DNA of 64,000 nt from Sphingosinicella sp. (GTDB lineage: Bacteria > Pseudomonadota > Alphaproteobacteria > Sphingomonadales > Sphingomonadaceae): NCBI GenBank assembly GCA_013816585.1, contig JACDEE010000009.1:58456-122455 (forward strand), read 5' to 3'. The notes below the pieces were generated by a model. The model saw only the letters and a program-made list of their open reading frames with translations, had not been told where the DNA came from and made no database searches. Both the position numbers and the translations under genes were made by a program. This document shows positions 24,510-34,854 of the stretch, one piece after another (positions within the stretch are counted from its first letter, which is position 1; every line of letters starts with the position of its first letter).

Positions 24510-25559
24510 TTGTCGTCCTTTCCCCCCGCAGCCCTGCTTTCCGTCGCCACCGCGGTTCCCGAAACAATCCTCCTTCAGGAAGAAGCCAAGGGCCTGGCGA
24601 AAAAGCTGTTCGGAACCCGATCGCGTCATTTCGACAAATTGGCGCCAGTGTTCGACAATGCCGGGATCGAAAAGCGCCACATGGTCCGGCCGACCGCCTG
24701 GTATGAAGGGGATTATGGATGGAAGGAGCGCAACCATGTTTACCTCGAAGCCGCGGAGAAGCTCTATATCGAGGCCGCCGAAAAGGCGCTGGCGCTGGCA
24801 GGAATAAGGCCCGCCGCCGTCGATGCCCTGGTCACCGTTTCGACCACGGGTATAGCTACACCCAGCCTGGAGGCTCGCGTGGCCTGCCGTATGGGCTTCC
24901 GGGACGATGTCGAGCGCGTACCCGTCTTCGGCCTCGGCTGTGCCGGCGGGGTTACCGGCCTCGCCACGGCCGGCCGGCTTGCTGGAAGGGACCGCATCAT
25001 ATTGTTCGTGACGGTGGAATTGTGCTCGACCTCGATCCGCCTCGACAAGCTCAGCAAGGCCAATATCGTCGCGACCGCCTTGTTCGGCGACGGCGCCGCG
25101 GCCTGCGTCGTCCGCGGCGGTGAGGGCGGCATTGCCGGCATCGGCGGCGGGGGCGAGATCCTGTGGCCCGATACGCTCGGCATCATGGGTTGGGACGTAG
25201 AGGATCCGGGGCTGGGCGTGATCTTCGATCGCTCCATCCCGCCCTTCGTCGAAGCCAATATGGCGGAAGGGGTCGGCCGCATACTCGACAAGGCTGGTCT
25301 CGGCGGGACCCGGATCGACCGCTTCGTCTGCCATCCGGGCGGAGCCAAGGTTATCGCCGCGCTGGAACAATCGCTTGATCTGGCGACAGGAGCGCTCGAT
25401 CACGAGCGAGCGGTGCTTCGCGAATATGGAAACATGTCGGCCCCCACCGTCCTTTTCGTCCTCGAAAAACTGATCGCGGAGGGGCTTCCTGCCCACACCT
25501 TATTGCTCGCCTTGGGACCGGGTTTCACCGCCAGCGGGCTTGGGCTGACGCGGGCATGA
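24510..25559 (+). CDS. Type III polyketide synthase
   Basis: Builds alkylpyrones or resorcinols from fatty acyl and malonyl units. The thiolase-fold Cys-His-Asn triad is visible at Cys 144 (GLGCAGG), His 275 (CHPGG) and Asn 308 (GNMSAPT), counted from TTG 24510. This start has AAGAGG nine bases upstream; GTG 24447 is an alternative adding 21 residues. The length of 349 residues is normal for the family. The stop overlaps the next gene by four bases, so the two form a coupled operon like the alkylpyrone synthase/methyltransferase pair of Bacillus (BpsA-BpsB). Confidence 0.93.
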   Translation: MSSFPPAALLSVATAVPETILLQEEAKGLAKKLFGTRSRHFDKLAPVFDNAGIEKRHMVRPTAWYEGDYGWKERNHVYLEAAEKLYIEAAEKALALAGIRPAAVDALVTVSTTGIATPSLEARVACRMGFRDDVERVPVFGLGCAGGVTGLATAGRLAGRDRIILFVTVELCSTSIRLDKLSKANIVATALFGDGAAACVVRGGEGGIAGIGGGGEILWPDTLGIMGWDVEDPGLGVIFDRSIPPFVEANMAEGVGRILDKAGLGGTRIDRFVCHPGGAKVIAALEQSLDLATGALDHERAVLREYGNMSAPTVLFVLEKLIAEGLPAHTLLLALGPGFTASGLGLTRA

Positions 25560-26053
25560 GCGCTCCATATCTCATTCTCGCCTTGGTGACTTTGCAGCGC
25601 CTGGCGGAATTAATTGTCGCGAGACGCAATACCCGCCGGCTGCTCGCTTTGGGAGCCTATGAGGCGGGTGCGGTCCATTATCCGCTGATCGTAATGATGC
25701 ACTTTCTGTGGCTGGCATCGCTCTGGTGGCTCGCGCCCGGTCAGCCGATATATTGGCCATTGATCAGCCTGTTCCTGCTTCTTCAATTGGGGCGTCTGTG
25801 GGTGCTGGCGACGCTCGGCCAGCGCTGGACCACCAGGATCATCATCCTTCCCGGCGCTCCGCTCGTTCGCAAGGGCCCATTCCGCTTCCTGCGCCATCCC
25901 AATTATGCGGTCGTCATTGCCGAGATCGCCGTCCTGCCGCTCGCCTTCGGCCTGTGGGAGCTGGCGCTGATCTTCAGCCTCGCCAATGCCGCTATGCTCG
26001 CCGTCCGGATCGGGGCCGAAGAGAAAGCTTTGAGCGGATCGGCGGCGCGCTGA
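25556..26053 (+). CDS. ICMT-like membrane methyltransferase, probable polyketide O-methyltransferase
   Basis: A 165-residue integral membrane protein with four or more helices and the isoprenylcysteine carboxyl methyltransferase signature GPFRFLRHPNYAVVIAEI, followed by EEKAL near the C-terminus. It overlaps the type III polyketide synthase gene by ATGA. In Bacillus the equivalent BpsB methylates the alkylpyrone made by the synthase; the same role is inferred here because isoprenylated proteins are not expected in this bacterium. Confidence 0.88.
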   Translation: MSAPYLILALVTLQRLAELIVARRNTRRLLALGAYEAGAVHYPLIVMMHFLWLASLWWLAPGQPIYWPLISLFLLLQLGRLWVLATLGQRWTTRIIILPGAPLVRKGPFRFLRHPNYAVVIAEIAVLPLAFGLWELALIFSLANAAMLAVRIGAEEKALSGSAAR

Positions 26054-26105
26054 AGATGCGCTGAAGGAGGTTGGCAGTCGGACGGATGACCGCCTAAACG
26101 GAATC

Positions 26106-26690
26106 ATGAAAATAACTATTCTCGCCGCGGGGGCTTTGGGCCTTGTCGGCTGCGCCGCCGTTCCGCAAACGCCTTCCCCGCAGCAAGATTTCTTCCGACG
26201 TCTCACGGCCTTGTGCGGGAATGCCTATGAAGGGTCGGTGGCCAGTCCCCCGGTCGAAGCCGACGCATCTTTTGTGGGCAAGAAACTGGTAATGCATGTG
26301 CGCGACTGTTCGGCGGACGAGATACGGATCCCCTTCCATGTCGGCCAGGATCGTTCCCGAACCTGGGTGATCAGCCGTCACGCGACGGGCCTTCGATTGA
26401 AGCACGATCATCGGCATGAGGACGGAAGCGAAGACAAGCTTACCCAATATGGCGGCGATACCCTCGCCGAAGGCACCGCGTTGCGGCAGGAATTTCCCGC
26501 CGATCAATTTTCCAAAGACATGTTCGGGCGCAAGAATATCCCGCAATCGGCCACCAACATCTGGGCGATGGAAGTGGAGCCCGGCACCCTGTTCGCCTAC
26601 GAACTGCGCCGCCCAGGCCGATTCTTCCGCGTGCATTTCGACCTTGACCGGCCGGTGGCCGCTCCCCCGCCGCCCTGGGGTTCGGACTGA
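26106..26690 (+). CDS. Putative lipoprotein, conserved in sphingomonads
   Basis: A 194-residue exported protein of unknown function. The signal ends in VGCAAV (Cys near 16). The mature part has DFFRRLTALCGNAYEG near the start, VRDCSADEIRIPFHVGQDRSRTW in the middle and GTLFAYELRRPGRFFRVHFDL near the end, a conserved but unnamed pattern. ATG 26106 has no strong ribosome-binding site. It stands between the polyketide operon and rimP and shows no obvious link to either. Confidence 0.8.
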   Translation: MKITILAAGALGLVGCAAVPQTPSPQQDFFRRLTALCGNAYEGSVASPPVEADASFVGKKLVMHVRDCSADEIRIPFHVGQDRSRTWVISRHATGLRLKHDHRHEDGSEDKLTQYGGDTLAEGTALRQEFPADQFSKDMFGRKNIPQSATNIWAMEVEPGTLFAYELRRPGRFFRVHFDLDRPVAAPPPPWGSD

Positions 26691-26824
26691 AAGAGGGTTC
26701 AATCCGCGCTTGCCCCGTCGGGCCGCTCGGCCTATATGCCTGTCACCTTCCTCGACATCGTTGGACGTTGAGGCTGGTCCCGGGGACGGGGCCGGCGCTG
26801 AAGGCCTGTTTTCGAAAGGACGAA

Positions 26825-27400
26825 ATGGCGGACATCGCCTTATTGACGCGGATGATCGAGCCCGAGGCTGCGGCCGAAGGGCTGGCGCTTGTTCGAGTCA
26901 AGATGATGGGGGGCACGTCCGACCCGACCTTGCAGGTGATGGCCGAGCGCCCGGATACGCGCCAGCTGAGCCTTCAGGATTGCGCGCAGCTGTCGCGTCG
27001 CATTTCGGACCTGTTCGATGAAAAGGATCCGATCGAACATGCCTATCGGCTGGAGGTCAGTTCTCCGGGAATCGATCGGCCGCTGACCCGGCTCGCCGAT
27101 TTCGACGATTGGAAAGGCCATGAGGCGAAGATCAGCCTGGCCGAAAAGCTCAATGGCCGGAAGCAATATACAGGCGACCTGATCGGCATCGAAGGCGATG
27201 AGATATTGATCGAGGATCAGGGCCTTGGCGCCTCGCGCATACCCTTTTCCGCGGTTCATTCGGCCAAATTGCTGATGACCGACAAACTTATCGAAGCGAC
27301 CGCTCCCTTGTCCTCCGCCGACGCGGATGAAGTCCTCGAAGAGGATATGGAGTTGGAAGCCGAAGAAATTTCAGACCAGATCAACGAAGGACAGGACTAG
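26825..27400 (+). CDS. rimP: Ribosome maturation factor RimP
   Basis: Assists assembly of the 30S subunit. The 191-residue protein has the two RimP domains: EGLALVRVKMMGG..DPTLQVMAERP, then VSSPGIDRPLTRLADF, and a C-terminal SH3-like part ending in an acidic tail rich in Glu and Asp. AAAGGAC precedes ATG 26825. First gene of the translation block; its stop lies four bases before nusA. Confidence 0.96.
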   Translation: MADIALLTRMIEPEAAAEGLALVRVKMMGGTSDPTLQVMAERPDTRQLSLQDCAQLSRRISDLFDEKDPIEHAYRLEVSSPGIDRPLTRLADFDDWKGHEAKISLAEKLNGRKQYTGDLIGIEGDEILIEDQGLGASRIPFSAVHSAKLLMTDKLIEATAPLSSADADEVLEEDMELEAEEISDQINEGQD

Positions 27401-27404
27401 ACAA

Positions 27405-29015
27405 ATGGCCACTTCCCCCGCCGCTCCGGGCGCCGTTTCCGCCAACAAGGCCGAATTGATCGCCATCGCCGACGCGGTTGCGCGCGAAAAGCTGATCGAC
27501 AAGGGCATCGTCATCGAGGCGATGGAGGACGCGATCCAGCGCGCCGCCCGATCGCGTTACGGCGCCGAAAATGACATCCGCGCCAAGCTTGATCCCGTCA
27601 GCGGCGACCTTCGCCTTTGGCGCGTCGTCGAAGTCACCGGGGAAGTGGATGATCATTTCAAGCAGATCGGCCTTAAGGACGCTGAAAAGCTTCAACCCGG
27701 CGCTGCCATTGGCGACTTCATCGTCGATCCGCTGCCGCCGATCGAATTCGGCCGCATCGCCGCCCAGGCCGCCAAGCAGGTCATTTTCCAGAAGGTCCGC
27801 GACGCCGAGCGCGAGCGCCAGTTCGAAGAATTTAAGGACCGCGCCGGAGAGATCATCACGGGCGTCGTCAAGCGGGTCGAATTTGGCCATGTCGTGGTCG
27901 ATCTCGGCCGCGCCGAAGGCGTCATTCGCCGCGACCAGCAGATCCCGCGCGAAGTCGTCCGCGTCGGCGACCGCACCCGCTCGCTGATCCTCAACGTGCG
28001 CCGCGAAAATCGCGGACCGCAAATCTTCCTCAGCCGCGCCCATCCCGATTTCATGAAGAAATTGTTCGCGCAGGAAGTGCCCGAAATTTACGATGGGATC
28101 ATCGAGATCAAGGCCGCGGCCCGCGATCCGGGAAGCCGCGCCAAGATCGGCGTGATCAGCCATGACAGCTCGATCGACCCGGTCGGCGCGTGCGTCGGCA
28201 TGAAGGGATCGAGGGTTCAGGCGGTCGTGCAGGAAATGCAGGGCGAAAAGATCGACATCATTCCCTGGTCGGACGATCTGGCGACCTTCGTGGTCAATGC
28301 GCTGCAGCCGGCCACGGTCGCCCGCGTGGTGATCGACGAAGAGGAAAGCCGCATCGAAGTGGTCGTTCCCGACGATCAATTGAGCCTGGCCATCGGCCGC
28401 CGCGGGCAGAATGTCCGCCTGGCCTCGCAGCTCACCGGTTCCGCGATCGACATTATGACCGAAGCCGATGCCAGCGAGAAAAGGCAGCGCGAATTCGTCG
28501 AGCGTTCGGAATTGTTCCAGAACGAGCTCGACGTCGACGAGACGCTCGCTCAATTGCTGGTGGCCGAAGGCTTCGGCGCGCTGGAAGAAGTCGCTTATGT
28601 CGAGGCGGACGAAATCGCTTCGATCGAAGGCTTTGACGACGATCTCGCCGCCGAACTTCAGAACCGCGCCCGCGAGGCACTGGATCGCCGCGAGGAATTC
28701 GCCCGCGAGGAACGGAGGACGATGGGCGTCGAGGATGCGCTGGCCGAAATGCCCTATCTTACCGAAGCCATGCTGGTGACTTTGGGCAAGGCGGGCATCA
28801 AGACGCTCGATGATCTGGCCGATCTAGCCACCGACGAACTGGTCCAGAAAAAGCGTCCGGAACAGCGCCGTCAGCGCGAGACCAACCGGCCTGAGGACAA
28901 GGGCGGGCTGCTGGCCGATTACGGCCTGTCCGACGAACAGGGTAATGAGATCATCATGGCCGCTCGCGCCCATTGGTTCGAAGAGGAGGACGCCGTTGCG
29001 GAAACCTCCCAATGA
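27405..29015 (+). CDS. nusA: Transcription termination/antitermination factor NusA
   Basis: Binds RNA polymerase and nascent RNA to tune pausing, termination and rRNA antitermination. In 536 residues the order is the N-terminal polymerase-binding domain (about 1-130), an S1 domain (about 135-200, GEIITGVVKRVEFGHVVVDLG), KH domains (GACVGMKGSRVQAVVQEMQGEKIDIIPW; AIGRRGQNVRLASQLTG) and two acidic C-terminal repeat domains. AAGGACAGG precedes ATG 27405. The 3' end overlaps ylxR by 20 bases. Confidence 0.97.
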   Translation: MATSPAAPGAVSANKAELIAIADAVAREKLIDKGIVIEAMEDAIQRAARSRYGAENDIRAKLDPVSGDLRLWRVVEVTGEVDDHFKQIGLKDAEKLQPGAAIGDFIVDPLPPIEFGRIAAQAAKQVIFQKVRDAERERQFEEFKDRAGEIITGVVKRVEFGHVVVDLGRAEGVIRRDQQIPREVVRVGDRTRSLILNVRRENRGPQIFLSRAHPDFMKKLFAQEVPEIYDGIIEIKAAARDPGSRAKIGVISHDSSIDPVGACVGMKGSRVQAVVQEMQGEKIDIIPWSDDLATFVVNALQPATVARVVIDEEESRIEVVVPDDQLSLAIGRRGQNVRLASQLTGSAIDIMTEADASEKRQREFVERSELFQNELDVDETLAQLLVAEGFGALEEVAYVEADEIASIEGFDDDLAAELQNRAREALDRREEFAREERRTMGVEDALAEMPYLTEAMLVTLGKAGIKTLDDLADLATDELVQKKRPEQRRQRETNRPEDKGGLLADYGLSDEQGNEIIMAARAHWFEEEDAVAETSQ

Positions 29016-29784
29016 GACGCTGACCGGTAATCGGCAACCTCCCGAGACGGGGGGCGAGACCCAGAGGACGAACGGACACGGCCACAAGGCCGCTGCCGAT
29101 TCTTCCCATGTGCCCGAGCGCAAATGCGTCCTGACCGGGGCGCACGACGCGCGCGACAATCTGATTCGCCTGGCCTTGGGGCCGGACGGCCAGGTTGCGC
29201 CCGACGTTCGCGCCAAGGCCCCAGGCCGGGGCGCCTGGATCGGCGTCGACCGTCCCGCGCTGGAAACGGCGCTGGCCAAGGGAAAGCTGAAGGGCGCGCT
29301 GGTCCGCGCCTTCAAGACTTCGGACCTGTCCCTTCCCGCGGATCTCGGCGAACGGATCGAGGCCGCGCTTCGCCAGACCGCGCTCGACAGGCTTGGCCTC
29401 GAAGCACGCTCGGGCACGCTTTTAACGGGAAGCGAAAAGATCGAAACCGCCGCCCGCAGGGGGGAGGTTCACTTGCTGATCCACGCCGCGGATGCGAGCG
29501 AGGACGGCAATCGCAAGCTCGATCAGGCATGGCGTGTCGGATCGGAAGCCGAGGATCGCACGCTCCAAGGGTTGGTATTTCCAGTGGAAAGGGCCATATT
29601 GTCGTTGGCGCTGGGGCGTCAAAATGTGGTACATATCGCAATAATTGATCGCGCCGCCGCGGCGCGTGTGCGTCACGCGTTGGATCGGTGGCGTGCTTTT
29701 ATCGGACCGAATGATGGGCTAAGTGCCGCGACGGCGGATACGCCGGGTGCATCGGCTATGAATGTGAACGAAGGGTTAGAATGA
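28996..29784 (+). CDS. ylxR: YlxR-type RNA-binding protein with L7Ae-like C-terminus
   Basis: Putative RNA-binding or regulatory protein of the nusA-infB operon. The DUF448/YlxR domain is recognisable in ERKCVLTGAHDARDNLIRLAL...GRGAWIGV, and the C-terminal part with GTLLTGSEKIETAARRGEVHLLIHAADAS resembles L7Ae/YlxQ proteins, so the usual two small proteins appear fused. I chose TTG 28996 because GAGGAGGA ends six bases upstream; this start lies inside nusA. Length is 262 residues. The stop overlaps infB by four bases. Confidence 0.9.
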   Translation: MRKPPNETLTGNRQPPETGGETQRTNGHGHKAAADSSHVPERKCVLTGAHDARDNLIRLALGPDGQVAPDVRAKAPGRGAWIGVDRPALETALAKGKLKGALVRAFKTSDLSLPADLGERIEAALRQTALDRLGLEARSGTLLTGSEKIETAARRGEVHLLIHAADASEDGNRKLDQAWRVGSEAEDRTLQGLVFPVERAILSLALGRQNVVHIAIIDRAAAARVRHALDRWRAFIGPNDGLSAATADTPGASAMNVNEGLE

Positions 29785-32297
29785 GCGAGACGACAGATAA
29801 GCCGAAGCTGGGAACACGCGCGCCGCTGGGCCTGAAACGCACGGTCGAAACGGGCAAGGTGAAGCAGAGCTTCAGCCATGGCCGGTCGAACACCGTCGTG
29901 GTCGAAGTGAAGAAGCGCCGTTTCCTGGGCAAGCCCGGCGAAGCGGAGGCCCCGAAGGTCGAAGAGGCACCCAAGGTCGAAGCGCCGGTGGCCAAGGCCG
30001 CGCCGCCGCCGCCTCCCCCTGCTGCCAAGCCTGCGGCCCGGCCGGCCAGCGACACCTTGTCGCGCCGCGAGCTTCAGGAAAAGCTGCTCCGCGAGGCCGA
30101 CGAAGCGCGCATGACGGCGCTGGAAGAGGCACGCCGCCGCGAGGATCGCCAGGCCCATGAAGCCACGGCCGATGAAAAGCGCCGCGCCGAAGACAATCGC
30201 CGCACCGAGGAAGAAGCGCGCGTACGCGCCGAGGAAGAGGCCCGCGCGGTCGCCCTCGCGCCTCCGCCCGCGCCCGAAGCTTCGGCTGCAGCCGCCGAAG
30301 AAGAGGATGAAGACCGGCGGCCTGCCCATGCCCGCCCCCGTGGCTTCACCCCCGTCAAGCGTCCGGAACCGGCGCGTCCGACCCGCAATCCGCGCGACGA
30401 CCGCCGTCAATCGGGCAAGCTGACGGTCACGCGTGCGCTCGATGATGGCGAAGGCGGCGCGCGCGCCCGCTCGCTCGCCGCGCTGAAGCGCTCCCGTGAA
30501 AAGGAAAAGCGCGCCCACCAGCAATCGGGCCCGGCCGCCAAGCAATATCGCGACGTGGACGTTCCGGAAACGATCACGGTGCAGGAACTCGCCAAGCGAA
30601 TGGGCGAGCGCGGCGCCGATCTGGTCAAATCCCTGTTCAAACTGGGTACGCCGATCACGATCACCGAAACGATCGACCAGGATACGGCTGAGATTTTGAT
30701 CGAGGAATTCGGCCACCGCATCAACCGGGTTTCCGAATCCGACATCGACATCCAGACCGAAACCGACGTCGATGCGCCCGAAACGCTGAAGACCCGCCCG
30801 GCGGTCGTGACGATCATGGGCCATGTCGACCATGGCAAGACATCGTTGCTGGACGCCATTCGCGGGGAGGATGTCGTTTCAGGCGAAGCCGGCGGCATCA
30901 CCCAGCATATCGGCGCCTATCAGGTGACTCTACCGGACAAGTCGAAGATCACGTTCCTCGACACGCCGGGCCACGAGGCCTTCACCGAAATGCGCCAGCG
31001 CGGCGCCAACGTCACCGATATCGTGATCCTGGTGGTCGCGGCCGATGACGGGCTGAAGCCGCAGACGATCGAGGCGATCAATCATACCAAGGCGGCCGGA
31101 GTGCCGATGATCGTGGCGATCAACAAGATCGACAAGCCGGGCGCCAATGCGCAGAAAGTCCGCGAGGAACTGCTGCAGCATGAGATCATGGTCGAGGCCA
31201 TGTCGGGCGACGTCCAAGATGTCGAAGTGTCGGCGCTGAAGAAGACCAATCTGGACAAATTGCTCGAGGCGATCCAGCTCCAGGCCGAACTGCTCGAACT
31301 TAAGGCCAATCCCGACCGCCCGGCCGAAGCCGCGGTGATCGAGGCCAAGCTGGACAAGGGCCGGGGCCCGCTGGCGACGGTGTTGGTCCAGCGCGGGACA
31401 TTGAAGGTCGGCGACATTTTCGTGGTCGGCGCCGCAAGCGGCAAGGTTCGCGCGATGATCGACGACAAGGGACGGCAGATCAAGGAAGCGGGACCTTCGG
31501 TTCCTGTCGAAGTGCTCGGCCTTTCCGCCGTGCCGTCGGCCGGCGACCCCTTCTCGGTCGTCGAAAATGACGCTCGCGCCCGCGAAGTCGCCTCCTATCG
31601 CCAGGGAATTCTGGATCGGAAACGCACAACCAGCGCCCCGATCAATATGGAGACCCTGTTCGCGTCCAAGGCCGATCAGGCGGTCGAATTCCCGCTGGTC
31701 ATCAAGGGCGACGTCCAGGGTTCGGTCGAAGCGATCGTTAATGCCGTCAACCGTATCTCGAACGAGGACATCAAGGTCCGCGTGCTGCATGCGGGTGTCG
31801 GCGGCATTACTGAAAGCGACGTGACGCTGGCGGGCGCTTCGGGCGCTCCGATCATCGGCTTCAACGTCCGGCCCAACGCCAAGGCGCGCGAGATTGCCGA
31901 ACGCAACAAGGTCGAGCTTCAATATTATGACGTGATCTACCAGCTCACCGACGCGGTGAAGGCCGCCATGGCGGGCGAGCTTGGTCCGCTGATGATCGAG
32001 AATGTGGTCGGCCGCGCGGAAATCCGGGAAGTCTTCTCGGCCGGCAAGCACGGCAAGGCGGCGGGCTTGCTCGTCACCGAGGGCATCCTCCGCAAGGCGC
32101 TCAAGGCCCGTATCACCCGCGAAGATGTCATCATCTATCAGGGCGAGATCGCTTCGCTGCGCCGGTTCAAGGACGATGTCGCCGAAGTTCGCGCCGGGCT
32201 CGAATGCGGTGTGACGTTCACCCAGAACTTCACCGACATCAAGCCGGGCGACTTCCTCGAGACGTTCGAGGTCGAGGAACGCGAACGGACGTTGTAG
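29781..32297 (+). CDS. infB: Translation initiation factor IF-2
   Basis: GTPase that brings initiator tRNA to the ribosome. In 838 residues, a long N-terminal region rich in Ala, Pro, Glu and Arg precedes the IF2 N-domain near 255; the G domain starts near 347 with [11 protein letters not shown], then DTPGHEAF and NKIDKPG, followed by the beta-barrel domains and the C-terminal fMet-tRNA-binding domain. ATG 29781 overlaps the ylxR stop by ATGA. Confidence 0.98.
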   Translation: MSETTDKPKLGTRAPLGLKRTVETGKVKQSFSHGRSNTVVVEVKKRRFLGKPGEAEAPKVEEAPKVEAPVAKAAPPPPPPAAKPAARPASDTLSRRELQEKLLREADEARMTALEEARRREDRQAHEATADEKRRAEDNRRTEEEARVRAEEEARAVALAPPPAPEASAAAAEEEDEDRRPAHARPRGFTPVKRPEPARPTRNPRDDRRQSGKLTVTRALDDGEGGARARSLAALKRSREKEKRAHQQSGPAAKQYRDVDVPETITVQELAKRMGERGADLVKSLFKLGTPITITETIDQDTAEILIEEFGHRINRVSESDIDIQTETDVDAPETLKTRPAVVTIMGHVDHGKTSLLDAIRGEDVVSGEAGGITQHIGAYQVTLPDKSKITFLDTPGHEAFTEMRQRGANVTDIVILVVAADDGLKPQTIEAINHTKAAGVPMIVAINKIDKPGANAQKVREELLQHEIMVEAMSGDVQDVEVSALKKTNLDKLLEAIQLQAELLELKANPDRPAEAAVIEAKLDKGRGPLATVLVQRGTLKVGDIFVVGAASGKVRAMIDDKGRQIKEAGPSVPVEVLGLSAVPSAGDPFSVVENDARAREVASYRQGILDRKRTTSAPINMETLFASKADQAVEFPLVIKGDVQGSVEAIVNAVNRISNEDIKVRVLHAGVGGITESDVTLAGASGAPIIGFNVRPNAKAREIAERNKVELQYYDVIYQLTDAVKAAMAGELGPLMIENVVGRAEIREVFSAGKHGKAAGLLVTEGILRKALKARITREDVIIYQGEIASLRRFKDDVAEVRAGLECGVTFTQNFTDIKPGDFLETFEVEERERTL

Positions 32298-32345
32298 GTT
32301 CGAGAGCCGCACCGGCTATAGCTACCGAAGGGAGCGCTAACAAAG

Positions 32346-32753
32346 ATGCGCCAGACCGAAACTCCTGAAGGCCGTTCGGTTCGCCTGCTGCGTGTGGGCG
32401 AGCAGGTGCGCCATGCCTTGTCCGAAATATTGATGCGCGGCGATGTGCATGACGACACGCTGGCCAGCCACATGGTGTCGGTGACCGAAGTGCGGATGTC
32501 CCCCGACCTGCGGCACGCGACCGCCTTCGTGAAGCCCCTGCTCGGCGCCAACGAGGAAGCGGTGATCAAGGCGCTGCGCACCAATACCGCCTATCTGCAG
32601 AGCGAAGTCGCGCGGCGCGTGAACACCAAATATGCCGCGAAGCTCAAATTCCTGCCCGACGAGAGCTTCGACGAGGGCACGCATATCGACAAGTTGCTCC
32701 GGTCGCCGGTGGTCGCCCGCGACCTCGGCAAGGATGAGGACGAAGCGTCCTAA
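32346..32753 (+). CDS. rbfA: Ribosome-binding factor A
   Basis: A 135-residue KH-like protein that helps mature 16S rRNA 5' ends. Diagnostic stretches are [42 protein letters not shown] and [26 protein letters not shown] precedes ATG 32346. It follows infB as in many genomes. Confidence 0.96.
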   Translation: MRQTETPEGRSVRLLRVGEQVRHALSEILMRGDVHDDTLASHMVSVTEVRMSPDLRHATAFVKPLLGANEEAVIKALRTNTAYLQSEVARRVNTKYAAKLKFLPDESFDEGTHIDKLLRSPVVARDLGKDEDEAS

Positions 32754-32874
32754 GGCGGGCCATGGTCCCGGACCGCTTCACCGGCAGAGGTGATAGTCGC
32801 GCAAGGCGAGTTGCGCGGTAGCAAGCGTCGTCAATTCGGAGCGGCCGCCGAAAACGCAAAGCTGACAGGGGGCC

Positions 32875-32894
32875 GCGGGGGCGCTAACCCCCGC
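32875..32894 (+). promoter_or_regulatory. Hairpin immediately before the tdk start codon
   Basis: GCGGGGG (32875-32881) and CCCCCGC (32888-32894) form a seven-pair stem with the loop CGCTAA, ending two bases before ATG 32897. The only purine-rich sequence that could act as ribosome-binding site is inside the stem, so tdk translation may be low or conditional. Confidence 0.45.
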
Positions 32895-32896
32895 AC

Positions 32897-33481
32897 ATGG
32901 CCAAACTCTATTTCTATTATGCGTCGATGAATGCGGGGAAGTCGACCACGCTCCTTCAATCCAGCTTCAATTATCAGGAGCGGGGGATGGAAACGATGCT
33001 TTTCACCGCCGGCTTGGACGATCGCTATGCCAAAGGAGTGATCAGTTCCCGCATCGGCCTCGACGCCAATGCCAATCTGTTCGAACCCGATACCGATTTC
33101 AGGGCAATGGTCGAAGCCGAACATGCCGGGCGCCCTTTAAGCTGCATCCTGATCGACGAGGCCCAGTTCCTCACCCGCCCCCAAGTGCTGCAATTGGCTG
33201 CCATTTGCGATGAAATGGGAATTCCGGTGCTGGCCTACGGCCTCAGGACCGACTTCCAGGCCAATCTGTTCGAAGGAAGCGCGCACCTGCTGGCGCTGGC
33301 CGATACGTTGGTCGAATTGAAGGCAGTCTGCGAATGCGGCCGCAAGGCGACGATGAACCTCAGGGTCGATGCCCAGGGCCAGGCCGTGCGCGAAGGGGCG
33401 CAGACCGAAATCGGCGGCAATGACCGTTACGTCGCGCTCTGCCGCAAACATTATATGGAAAAAGCCCGTAGCGCGTCGTGA
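32897..33481 (+). CDS. tdk: Thymidine kinase
   Basis: Phosphorylates thymidine in the salvage pathway. The 194-residue protein has the P-loop SMNAGKST (10-17), the catalytic DEAQFL near 86-91, a lasso segment, and four zinc ligands in CECGRKA and ALCRKH near the C-terminus, as in type II thymidine kinases. It is unusual to find tdk between rbfA and truB. Its TGA stop overlaps the GTG start of truB by four bases, so it is coupled to truB. Confidence 0.95.
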   Translation: MAKLYFYYASMNAGKSTTLLQSSFNYQERGMETMLFTAGLDDRYAKGVISSRIGLDANANLFEPDTDFRAMVEAEHAGRPLSCILIDEAQFLTRPQVLQLAAICDEMGIPVLAYGLRTDFQANLFEGSAHLLALADTLVELKAVCECGRKATMNLRVDAQGQAVREGAQTEIGGNDRYVALCRKHYMEKARSAS

Positions 33482-34383
33482 ATGGCTGGCTGATCATCGA
33501 CAAGCCGGTGGGGCCGGGATCGACGCAGATCGTCTCGGCGGTGAAGCGCGCGCTTCGCGACGGCTTCTATCCCAAGGTCAAGGTCGGCCATGGGGGAACG
33601 CTGGATCCGCTGGCGAGCGGCGTGCTTCCTATTGCCCTGGGTGAAGCCACCAAGACGTCGGGGCATATGCTGGGCGCCGACAAGATCTATGATTTCACGA
33701 TCAGTTTCGGGGCGGAGACCCGCACACTGGATGCCGAAGGCGAAGTCACCGCCACTTCGGATAGCCGCCCGACGAGGGCCGAGGCCGAAGCGGCGCTCCT
33801 TTCATTCACCGGACTGATCGAACAGATACCGCCCGCTTATTCCGCGCTGATGATCGATGGCCGGCGGGCCTACGACCGTGCCCGTGCGGGCGAGAATGTG
33901 GAAATCAAGGCGAGGAAGGTCACGATCCATTCGCTGACGGCCAGTGGCCCGGTCCACGAAGAAAAACTCGACCAGATCACCCTCACGGCGCGGGTTTCGA
34001 AGGGCACCTATATCCGCTCGCTGGCCCGGGATATCGCCCGGCAGCTCGGTACCGTCGGGCATGTCGTCATGCTCCGGCGGTTGAAGGCCGGCCCCTTCAC
34101 GCTGGAACAGGCGATTTCGCTGGACAAACTGGCCGAATTGGCTATGGCCCGCCAGCTTGAACAGGCAGTCTTGCCGCTGACGGCGGGGCTGGACGACATC
34201 CCGGCTCTACCCGTCACCCCCGATCAGGCAAGACTGCTCCGACAGGGGCAGAAATTGACCGGGATTGCCGCAAAGCCAGGGCTCTACCTTGCGACCGAAT
34301 TGTCTGTTCCGGTTGCGCTTGTAGAGCTTCGCGAAGGAGATCTTCGCCCCGAGTTATGGGTGGTTCGAGGCTTCAACCTGTAG
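33478..34383 (+). CDS. truB: tRNA pseudouridine(55) synthase
   Basis: Forms pseudouridine 55 in the T loop of tRNAs. The 301-residue protein begins [15 protein letters not shown] and has the catalytic [17 protein letters not shown] motif with Asp 43, then the conserved [20 protein letters not shown] and [12 protein letters not shown]. Starts at GTG 33478, overlapping tdk by four bases; rpsO follows 17 bases downstream. Confidence 0.96.
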   Translation: MNGWLIIDKPVGPGSTQIVSAVKRALRDGFYPKVKVGHGGTLDPLASGVLPIALGEATKTSGHMLGADKIYDFTISFGAETRTLDAEGEVTATSDSRPTRAEAEAALLSFTGLIEQIPPAYSALMIDGRRAYDRARAGENVEIKARKVTIHSLTASGPVHEEKLDQITLTARVSKGTYIRSLARDIARQLGTVGHVVMLRRLKAGPFTLEQAISLDKLAELAMARQLEQAVLPLTAGLDDIPALPVTPDQARLLRQGQKLTGIAAKPGLYLATELSVPVALVELREGDLRPELWVVRGFNL

Positions 34384-34400
34384 CTATGAAGGAGTCCACG

Positions 34401-34670
34401 ATGTCGGTTACTGCCGAACGCAAGCAAGAGATCATCAACGACAATGCCCGCGCCGAAGGCGATACGGGCTCGCCCGAAGTCCAGGTCGCGATCCTGACCG
34501 AGCGCATCGTCAACCTCACCGACCATTTCAAAACCCACGCGAAGGACAATCATTCGCGCCGCGGCCTTTTGATGATGGTCAACAAGCGCCGCTCTTTGCT
34601 GGATTACATCCGCAAGGAAGACGAAGCGCGCTACACCGCACTCATTGCGAAGCTTGGTCTTCGCAAATAA
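34401..34670 (+). CDS. rpsO: 30S ribosomal protein S15
   Basis: An 89-residue primary 16S rRNA-binding protein. The sequence matches S15 throughout, including [39 protein letters not shown] and the terminal [16 protein letters not shown] lies eight bases before ATG 34401. A stable hairpin with a TTCG loop follows between rpsO and pnp. Confidence 0.98.
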   Translation: MSVTAERKQEIINDNARAEGDTGSPEVQVAILTERIVNLTDHFKTHAKDNHSRRGLLMMVNKRRSLLDYIRKEDEARYTALIAKLGLRK

Positions 34671-34671
34671 A

Positions 34672-34710
34672 CGCCAGGCGGCCCTTCGGGGCCGCTTCGC
34701 ACATCTGGCG
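34672..34710 (+). promoter_or_regulatory. Nested hairpin between rpsO and pnp
   Basis: CGCCAG (34672-34677) pairs with CTGGCG (34705-34710), enclosing GCGGCCC-TTCG-GGGCCGC (34678-34695). It begins two bases after the rpsO stop and lacks a T tract. It is placed where rpsO mRNA is stabilised or processed and where pnp leaders are controlled by RNase III and PNPase in enteric bacteria. Confidence 0.6.
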
Positions 34711-34854
34711 CCCGCAATAAGGCGGCGCCGGATCGGGTCATCTGGACCCAATTTCCGGGCATAGGTCCGGGCACAGGGCAGTCCACGAATAGTTCGCAGG
34801 AGCCCGCAATAGGCCCCCGCCGCATCTGGCCGCGGGAGTTGTAAGGAAAACAAA

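Noticed and set aside
27381..28553. 390-residue frame opposite nusA
   Set aside because: Antisense shadow of nusA, rich in Asp, Phe and Ala, with no domain.
30930..32312. 460-residue frame opposite infB
   Set aside because: Antisense shadow; infB on the plus strand has the full set of GTPase motifs.
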